A stretch of 64,000 nucleotides of DNA from Hyphomonas sp. (GTDB taxonomy: Bacteria > Pseudomonadota > Alphaproteobacteria > Caulobacterales > Hyphomonadaceae), in contig NZ_JAGYJH010000003.1 of the NCBI RefSeq assembly GCF_018402285.1, positions 682,001 through 746,000 on the forward strand, written 5' to 3'. The notes beneath the pieces were generated by a model. It was not told the origin of the DNA. It ran no database searches and saw only the letters and a program-made list of their open reading frames with translations. Positions within the stretch are counted from its first letter, which is position 1, and each line of letters begins with the position of its first letter. Below, piece after piece: positions 58,815 through 64,000 of this stretch. The position numbers were made by a program, and so were the translations under genes.

Positions 58815-59522
58815 ATGAAGACGCCGCCCCCCAAGGCAGACCGCCGGACCGCGATCCTCGACGCGGCCGAAGCCGAATTCAGCGCGCATGGTTTTGATGG
58901 CGTCACCCTGCGGACGATTGCCAAGCGGGCAGGGGTCGATCTTGCGCTGCCGAACTATTATTTTGGCCCGAAGAAGCAGTTGTTCGACGCAGTCTTCATC
59001 CGGCGCGCCGAAATCGTGAACCAGTGGCGCGAGGATGCGCTCAAGGCAGCCATTGAGGCGGCCAAGCCAAGGCCGCCCACGGTTGAAGCCATCATCCGGG
59101 CCTATCTGGAGCCGATGCTGACCGGGCCGCATCTGGAGGATCAGGGCTGGAAGAACTACTATGCGCTGGTCGCCTATGTGAACAACTCGCCCGGCTGGGG
59201 CGGGCGTCTGATGGCGGAGCATTTCGATCCGCTGATCCGCCAGTTCCTCGACGCCTTGCGCCTCTCGCTTCCGGGCATGGACGAGAAGGACCTTTTCTGG
59301 GGGTATCAGTGTTTCTCAGGCGCCCTGACGCTGGCGCTTGCCCAGACCGGGCGCATTGATCACCTTTCCGGGGGCGTCTGCCAGTCTGATGATCTTGCAG
59401 ATGCGTGCGAGCATATGGTGCATTTCATTGCGGGCGGCTTCGAGGCTGCGCGGCGGGCGGCGCCAGCGGCCCTTCCGGCGCCGCCCGCCCGGCGCCGGTC
59501 TGCCAGAGGCACGGCGGCCTAG
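58815..59522 (+). CDS. TetR-family transcriptional regulator
   Basis: A 235-residue repressor. The N-terminal helix-turn-helix is RTAILDAAEAEFSAHGFDGVTLRTIAKRAGVDLALPNYYFGPKKQLFDAV. The C-terminal part (TVEAIIRAYLEPMLTGPHLEDQGWKNYYALVAYVNNSPGWGGRLM) is a helical ligand pocket with aromatic residues, of the type seen in regulators of lipid or aromatic catabolism. The last 25 residues are disordered and basic. The ATG at 58815 is kept, although the strong ribosome site GGAGG (58791-58795) is 19 bases ahead of it and only seven ahead of an in-frame CTG at 58803. A possible -35 TTGACA lies at 58743. It is predicted to bind the palindrome just upstream and that of the TonB gene. Confidence 0.9.
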   Translation: MKTPPPKADRRTAILDAAEAEFSAHGFDGVTLRTIAKRAGVDLALPNYYFGPKKQLFDAVFIRRAEIVNQWREDALKAAIEAAKPRPPTVEAIIRAYLEPMLTGPHLEDQGWKNYYALVAYVNNSPGWGGRLMAEHFDPLIRQFLDALRLSLPGMDEKDLFWGYQCFSGALTLALAQTGRIDHLSGGVCQSDDLADACEHMVHFIAGGFEAARRAAPAALPAPPARRRSARGTAA

Positions 59523-59543
59523 AGCTGAAACATCCTTCCGTGG

Positions 59544-59577
59544 AAAGAAAAAGGGCGGCATCTGCAGATGCCGCCCT
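59544..59577 (-). terminator. Intrinsic terminator of the TonB receptor gene
   Basis: A 26-bp near-perfect palindrome, AGGGCGGCATCTG / CAGATGCCGCCCT (59552-59577), is followed on the minus strand by an A/T-rich run TTTTTCTTTC (59544-59552). It lies 73 nt after the receptor stop codon. Confidence 0.75.
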
Positions 59578-59649
59578 GAAGTGAGGTCCGGTTTGGCCAC
59601 GCCCCCGTGCCCCGCGGGGCGCAGCCTGGGAGAAAACGCTCCGGACCGA

Positions 59650-61986
59650 TCAGAACGCGTAGTCGACGCCGAAGCTGAACGTGCGCGGATCACCGTAATA
59701 GGCGTTCAGGACGCCTTCCAGACCAAGCGTCGGCGCGCCCGTGACCGGATTGATGAAGTTGTAGCCGGCAACCTTGTAACGCTCATCCGTCAGGTTTTTA
59801 CCGGTGAAGGTAAAGCCCAGACGGCTGTCGTCAGGTTTCCAGCGCAGGCCGAGATCGATCAGCGTATAGGCTTCCTGATCGAGCGGGCTGCGGATCTCGA
59901 ACTGGCTTGAATCATCCCGGTAAGAAGCAAGCGTGTTGAGCGTCAGGCGGCCTTCCCGCTGGAGGATGTGGAAGGGGGTGTCATAGGTCAGACGCAGGCT
60001 GCCGGTCCATTCCGGCGTATTCTGGAAGACACGCTGATCGGCAACGTCATTGCCGAAGGCATCAATGAACTCGTTGAACTCGGCATTGATGTAGCCAACC
60101 GAGACCGAAGAGGTGAACAGGTCGGACGCGTTGAAGATCTCTTCGCCGAGAACGGCCGTGCCTTCAAATTCGACGCCCCAGAGATCGGCCGACGCGGCGT
60201 TGGTCGTCACGCCGGTGAAGGTGTCATTGACGCCGTCTCCATTGGTGTCGAGGCCGACCGAACCCGGGATCTGGACGTTCTGGTAGTCCATGAAGAAGGC
60301 AGCGATGCTGGTCTGCACGCGGTTGTTGAAGGTGTTGGCTTTCCAGCCGATCTCATAGCTGTCGACTTCTTCGGGGTCGAACTGCATGAACGCGAAGATT
60401 TCTTCGGGAGAGACGGTGCCGTTCAGGTCGAGGTCCGGGGCAGCCGATGTCTGTCCGCGCGGGTCGAAGGACCCGCCTTTGAAGCCCTGCGAATAGGTGG
60501 TGTACAGAGTGTGGTCTTCGGTCGGCTTGTAGGTCAGCGAGACGCGCGGGCTGAAATCGTCGAACTTGGCCGAGCCGTCAAAGTTCGACGTCGTTGCGAT
60601 CGGAACGCCTGGCCCGCCAAAGAAGGGCGAGAAGCCGCCGATATAGGTGCGGCGCAGAACGATCGAGGCGCGCTCGTCCTCGGTGTAGCGCCCGCCCAGC
60701 GAGATCGCGAACTGGTCTGTCAGGTCATAGGTGAAGTCTGCAAACACAGACCAGGTTTCCGTGCTGACCTCGCCGAATGTCTGGGCATTGAGGCCAGGCA
60801 GGCTGAGGATCGCGCCCGTGGTGCCCAGCAGCACGTCAAACACGGTGGAGGAGTTTGCATCAAGATAATAGGCGCCCACGATGCCGTTCAGGCGGTCACT
60901 GGAGTAGAGCAGCTGGAACTCGTTGGACAGCTGGTCATTCGTGTAGATGCCGGGAACATCGACATCTGCCTCCGGCAGGGCGTCGAAATCGATCGGGCTC
61001 GTGCCTTCATCTTCGCGATAGGCGAGGATGTTTTTCAGCGTGATGTTGTCGTTCACTTCATATTCGGCAACCAGCGATCCGCCATAGACTTCCACCTGCT
61101 GCTCCACCACATCGAGGCCCGCGCGGTTGTCATAGACATCGTCCAGAACCGGGTAGGTGAAAGGCGGGAAGCGATCCGTGATCAGACGGTGACCCTGGCG
61201 GGCATTGGACTCGTCATTCATATAGTCGCCGGCAAGGCGCAGCTGGAAGGCGTCGGTGACATCCCATTCAGCGGAGAGGCGGGCGGAGAGGACGTCTTTG
61301 TTGTAGTTTTCTTCGCCGGTGATGAGGTTTTCGCCGAAGCCGTCGCGGGTGAAGATACCGATGCCGGCGCCGATGCGGAAGGTGTCAGCCAGCGGGGTTG
61401 AGGCAGAGGCCACGACATCCTTCTGGCCATAGGTGCCGAGCACGCCGCGCGCCTTCATTGCAGGCTCGTCAGAGAGGCCCTTGGTGACATATTTCACCGC
61501 GCCGCCGATGGTGTTGCGGCCATAAAGCGTGCCCTGCGGCCCGCGCAGAACTTCAATCCGCTCAACATCATAGACCTCAAGCACCGAGCCCTGAGGCCGG
61601 TTGAGGTAGACGTCATCGACATAGATGCCGACCCCGGATTCAAAGCCCGACACCGGGTCCTGCTGGCCGACGCCCCGGATGAAGGCGGAGATGGTGTTGT
61701 TGGTGCCGCGGGAGACTTCCAGGGTCACGTTGGGGGAGATCTTGGCGACCTCGTCCATGGTCTGGACGCCGAGGTCTGCCAGGAGGTCGCCGCTGAAGGC
61801 GGAGACGGAGAGGGGCACGTCGAGGAGGTTTTCCTCGCGGCGCTGGGCGGTCACGACGATGGCGCCGAAGCGGCGTTCATCGGACGCGGCGGTCTCTTCT
61901 GTCTCGGTCTGGGCATAGGCGGCCACCGGCGTCAGCGCCGTGGCGCACATCGCCAATGCCATGAATCTATTGAACTTTACGGCCAT
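59650..61986 (-). CDS. TonB-dependent outer-membrane receptor
   Basis: A 778-residue receptor with a signal peptide (ALAMCATALTPVAAYAQ), a plug domain and a 22-strand barrel. The plug shows IVVTAQRREENLLDVPLSVSAFSGDLLADLGVQTMDEVAKISPNVT, SGVGIYVDDVYLNRPQGSVLEVYDVERIEVLRGPQGTLYGRNTIGG, and the barrel ends NPVTGAPTLGLEGVLNAYYGDPRTFSFGVDYAF, with a C-terminal aromatic residue. Members of this subgroup are common in sphingomonads, Caulobacterales and Hyphomonadales, and many import carbohydrate or aromatic substrates, not only iron. GGGAGG lies just before the ATG (61984-61986). Two TTCAACA-N2-TGTTGA boxes sit 33-66 bases upstream. It ends at a strong hairpin. Confidence 0.93.
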   Translation of the reverse strand: MAVKFNRFMALAMCATALTPVAAYAQTETEETAASDERRFGAIVVTAQRREENLLDVPLSVSAFSGDLLADLGVQTMDEVAKISPNVTLEVSRGTNNTISAFIRGVGQQDPVSGFESGVGIYVDDVYLNRPQGSVLEVYDVERIEVLRGPQGTLYGRNTIGGAVKYVTKGLSDEPAMKARGVLGTYGQKDVVASASTPLADTFRIGAGIGIFTRDGFGENLITGEENYNKDVLSARLSAEWDVTDAFQLRLAGDYMNDESNARQGHRLITDRFPPFTYPVLDDVYDNRAGLDVVEQQVEVYGGSLVAEYEVNDNITLKNILAYREDEGTSPIDFDALPEADVDVPGIYTNDQLSNEFQLLYSSDRLNGIVGAYYLDANSSTVFDVLLGTTGAILSLPGLNAQTFGEVSTETWSVFADFTYDLTDQFAISLGGRYTEDERASIVLRRTYIGGFSPFFGGPGVPIATTSNFDGSAKFDDFSPRVSLTYKPTEDHTLYTTYSQGFKGGSFDPRGQTSAAPDLDLNGTVSPEEIFAFMQFDPEEVDSYEIGWKANTFNNRVQTSIAAFFMDYQNVQIPGSVGLDTNGDGVNDTFTGVTTNAASADLWGVEFEGTAVLGEEIFNASDLFTSSVSVGYINAEFNEFIDAFGNDVADQRVFQNTPEWTGSLRLTYDTPFHILQREGRLTLNTLASYRDDSSQFEIRSPLDQEAYTLIDLGLRWKPDDSRLGFTFTGKNLTDERYKVAGYNFINPVTGAPTLGLEGVLNAYYGDPRTFSFGVDYAF

Positions 61987-62475
61987 ATTGTCCTCCCGTA
62001 TGCCCGTTATCGAGCTATTTCAACACCTGTTGAGTTTCAACAGGTGTTGAAATGACAGGGCCGGCGCGGCCTGTCAATGTGTTCCGGGTGCAACACTCAG
62101 GGTGCGCGCGGCCACGAAAACTCCAATGGAAATGCCAATCGAGGGCAGAAAAACTCCGGGCGGGCTTGGGCGGGGCGGCATGGGCCGGCCATTCACCCCT
62201 GGCGCTTATCGGGGGCGCCTTTCCAAACGCCCTGCGCGTCCGCTCACCTTCGGAACAATCTACTAAAAAAGATCTTTGTCGCGATTTCGGTAGCCGATGC
62301 GCCTCGCCGTCCGCTGGCCTTCTCTGCCCCTCGAGAGGGGGGCGAGACTGACATGACCCTTCTGTTCACCCGGCGATCACGCGGGCACCGGGCAAGGGCT
62401 GTCAGCTATGGCTCCCACCGGCGAAGCCCTTGTCCTTGCGCCAGATAACTTTTGAGCAGACGGACTGCACAGAAC
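61987..62475. other. Intergenic region: receptor promoter and no visible gene
   Basis: About 490 bp lie between the TonB receptor and the nucleotidyltransferase-HEPN gene stop. The first part holds the double palindrome at 62018-62052. The remainder, GC-rich, shows no coding frame with a convincing start and no RNA gene. Confidence 0.5.
62018..62052. promoter_or_regulatory. Double palindromic operator (boxes A and B) in front of the TonB receptor
   Basis: TTTCAACACCTGTTGA (62018-62033) and TCAACAGGTGTTGAAA (62037-62052) are exact reverse complements around GTT. They contain two tandem copies of the core TTCAACA-N2-TGTTGA, at 62019-62034 and 62036-62051, 17 bp apart. The core matches box C in the hydrolase-tetR interval. 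Confidence 0.8.
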
Positions 62476-63405
62476 TCAGCCCCCGTTCAATGCCTTGGCC
62501 TTCAAGTGCTCGATCTTACCCCGGGCGCGCTTTTCAACGAGCGCCTGCAGGATTTCTGCCCGCTCGCCCAGCCAGGCAAGCTCTTCAGCCGTGATCGCAT
62601 AATGCTCTGAGTACCTGGCATCGACATAAGCGCGCTTCAGCAGTTCAAACAGCCGCCGATCCTGTTTGGTCTCGCGCGGCCAGGCGGCAATCAGGTCCGG
62701 AGAAACCTGCTCAGCCAGCGAGCGGAGGAATTTGATACTGTGGGTCGAAGGCGAGTAGTTCGTCTCCACAAGGAGGAGGCAGGTGTAAGTGCGTTCGACT
62801 GCCTGATGTAGCAGGAACGCGGCATCTCTCAGGACCTGATCCTGAATGCTGTCTCGCGACAGTTTGAGCGAATGCTGAGCCAGAGGCATCCAGAAGTTAT
62901 AGTGCTTCTGCGCTGTCGCGAAGATCTCCTCCGCCGTCTGCGGCTGGGGCGTCACGAGCGGCGTGCTGCCCTTGAGGTCGTAGAGCGCAATGCCTTCCTT
63001 GATGATGTCGGTGAAGAAGTACTGGCCCTGCGAGAGGGCGCTGTTCACCTCGTCCATCGTGTGCACGATAAAATTGACCGGCGTCCTGATGCCTGTCTCC
63101 CGCATGATCCGGTCTTCGGCGCGGTACCAGTAGGTGGCAAAATCAACCACGCTCTGCTGGTTGACGACGATCAGGAGATCATAGTCGCTTAAGTACCCCT
63201 TGGCGGTATGGGGCTCGTCGACCCAGGTCCCGCGCGCATAGGAGCCGAACAGGACGATCTTGAGGATGCGGCCTTCCTTCTTCTTCGGGGAAGAGGCGGA
63301 CTTCATGGCATCGGCAAATTCCTCAAACAGGATTTCCGTCACGCGGGCGAGTTCGCGCTGCTTGCCAGGAGGGAGATGGTCGAGGTCGGTTCGCATCCCG
63401 TTCAT
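62476..63405 (-). CDS. Nucleotidyltransferase-HEPN fusion protein
   Basis: A 309-residue protein with two linked domains. Residues about 15-145 are a minimal nucleotidyltransferase (MNT): the nucleotide motif GSYARGTWVD (about 53-62) is followed, after a short insert, by the acidic SDYDLLIVV. Residues about 160-290 form a HEPN helical bundle with RDAAFLLHQAVERTY, an Rx6H motif with a following Tyr. Two-gene MNT/HEPN pairs act as toxin-antitoxin systems in which MNT adenylylates the HEPN RNase. Here both parts are in one chain, so the protein might be a self-controlled toxin or a housekeeping adenylyltransferase. An ATG at 63394 lies four codons in. No partner gene is next to it. Confidence 0.82.
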   Translation of the reverse strand: MNGMRTDLDHLPPGKQRELARVTEILFEEFADAMKSASSPKKKEGRILKIVLFGSYARGTWVDEPHTAKGYLSDYDLLIVVNQQSVVDFATYWYRAEDRIMRETGIRTPVNFIVHTMDEVNSALSQGQYFFTDIIKEGIALYDLKGSTPLVTPQPQTAEEIFATAQKHYNFWMPLAQHSLKLSRDSIQDQVLRDAAFLLHQAVERTYTCLLLVETNYSPSTHSIKFLRSLAEQVSPDLIAAWPRETKQDRRLFELLKRAYVDARYSEHYAITAEELAWLGERAEILQALVEKRARGKIEHLKAKALNGG

Positions 63406-63497
63406 ATTAGGCAGCGCCGCACCCCGTGCAAAGCGCCAATCCTCCCTTCAGTTGGGCCTCTTGCAGGCAGGAAAGGGAGGCAGGGCGTGCCCGCCCG

Positions 63498-63800
63498 CTA
63501 GTTCGGAGGCTGCCATTCGAAGAGGTCCAAGGTCTCGTCGCTCGGGCGTTTGCCTTTCATCCGGTCGAAGCAGGGGTGGGGGATGTGGCGGCCCGAGGGG
63601 AGGATTTCGGAGACGAAGGTACCGCCATGGGAGGGCTTGGACACGCGGATCGGCGCGCCGCACAAGGGGCAGTTCTCGGCCCAGCCCTGGCGGGGCGGGG
63701 CGTCGCGGGCGTCCGGGCGATAATAGATGGTAGCGGCCACGCGGGAGCGCTCCGGGCTGGCATTGGCATTCCGGAAGTGTTCCTTGCGGTGAATCCACAT
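63498..63800 (-). CDS. Small conserved-type protein with CxxC zinc motif
   Basis: A 100-residue protein from the ATG at 63798-63800, MWIHRKEHFRNANASPERSR and onward. It contains a CxxC pair in ENCPLCGAPI and later a lone cysteine in HPCFDRMKG, consistent with a zinc-binding fold. There is no signal peptide or membrane helix. The frame continues to 63968 without good support. I do not recognise the family. It follows the nucleotidyltransferase-HEPN gene's promoter by 92 bp in the same direction and may be independent of it. Confidence 0.55.
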   Translation of the reverse strand: MWIHRKEHFRNANASPERSRVAATIYYRPDARDAPPRQGWAENCPLCGAPIRVSKPSHGGTFVSEILPSGRHIPHPCFDRMKGKRPSDETLDLFEWQPPN

Positions 63801-64000
63801 CTTGGGGGCTCCTCTACGCTGCTGGGGCCAGGGGTAGCAGGGAGGGGTAAAAGAAGCGTGGCTTTTAGCGCGGATAAGGGCGCGCTTATCCGGCGGGGTT
63901 TCCTCGCCGTCCAGACGTGCAGGCGTGAGCGAGGCTGATGCCTGCCTCAATTTCCCCGGGGCGGACAAAAGGCAAAGGTGCGTTCCTGGATCGGAAAGTG
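63801..64000. other. Right end of window, no gene seen
   Basis: About 200 bp upstream of the small zinc-motif gene. No frame with a convincing start or family match is present; the promoter of that gene presumably lies here. Confidence 0.4.

Noticed and set aside
62052..62475. Small plus-strand frames in the interval after the TonB receptor promoter
   Set aside because: They have no ribosome site, no family-like sequence and biased composition typical of noncoding GC-rich DNA.
1..64000. Search for CRISPR arrays, tRNA or rRNA genes, insertion sequences and prophage
   Set aside because: No spaced repeat array, cloverleaf, transposase or phage structural protein was found on reading; absence is by eye and not by a dedicated tool.

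Overview
The window is GC-rich, tightly packed chromosomal DNA from an alphaproteobacterium. The best fit is a Caulobacterales/Hyphomonadaceae-type marine or aquatic organism. This is inferred from gcrA, a class I lysyl-tRNA synthetase, a very large NAD-glutamate dehydrogenase, a LexA box of the alphaproteobacterial type (GAAC-N7-GAAC), a MarR/response regulator/histidine kinase cluster beside ilvE, many TonB/RND-era envelope lipoproteins and paired acyl-CoA dehydrogenases. No rRNA, tRNA, CRISPR array, insertion sequence or prophage was seen. The base composition is even except for one AT-rich pocket near 24.7-24.9 kb.

Layout. 0-5 kb: a partial glutathione S-transferase, an aldehyde dehydrogenase, a HerA/YjgR-like ATPase with an overlapping lipoprotein gene, and an AI-2E-type permease. 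5-10 kb: the 1574-residue NAD-glutamate dehydrogenase behind a long leader rich in inverted repeats. 10-13 kb: a GST/queG/mtgA operon with overlapping genes. 13-18 kb: SDR, HAD hydrolase, lipoprotein, pterin dehydratase and a GNAT-nitrilase fusion. 17.5-21 kb: a MarR, OmpR-like regulator and sensor kinase operon divergent from ilvE. 21-25 kb: DMT permease, Ca/Na antiporter, PAS remnant, SixA-like phosphatase, UrcA-family protein and a small protein. 25-29.5 kb: a LexA-box photolyase with a DUF2256 partner, then two adjacent acyl-CoA dehydrogenases.

29.5-34.8 kb: DUF2853, SIMPL-domain protein, bacterioferritin and its ferredoxin, an XRE regulator with a frameshifted membrane protein, and lysK. 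34.9-44 kb: a fused indolepyruvate ferredoxin oxidoreductase divergent from an Lrp regulator, a serine hydrolase, DUF2332, a thiolase, glutathione peroxidase and a PilZ-like protein. 44-54 kb: an M13 peptidase with an EF-hand-like insert, a three-gene RND efflux operon and a PhoR-like kinase. 54-64 kb: gcrA, an ABC-2 permease, a lipoprotein, then an MFS/alpha-beta hydrolase operon, a TetR regulator and a TonB-dependent receptor, followed by a nucleotidyltransferase-HEPN fusion.

The strongest new observation is a shared 16-bp palindrome, TTCAACA-N2-TGTTGAA. It occurs once between the hydrolase and tetR genes and twice in tandem in front of the TonB receptor. This ties the receptor, permease, hydrolase and TetR protein into one predicted substrate-uptake and degradation regulon. 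Other notable points are the LexA site at the photolyase start, the MNT-HEPN fusion protein, the XRE/membrane-protein locus with matching operator-like repeats and a frameshift, and DnaA-box-like and repeated motifs upstream of gcrA.
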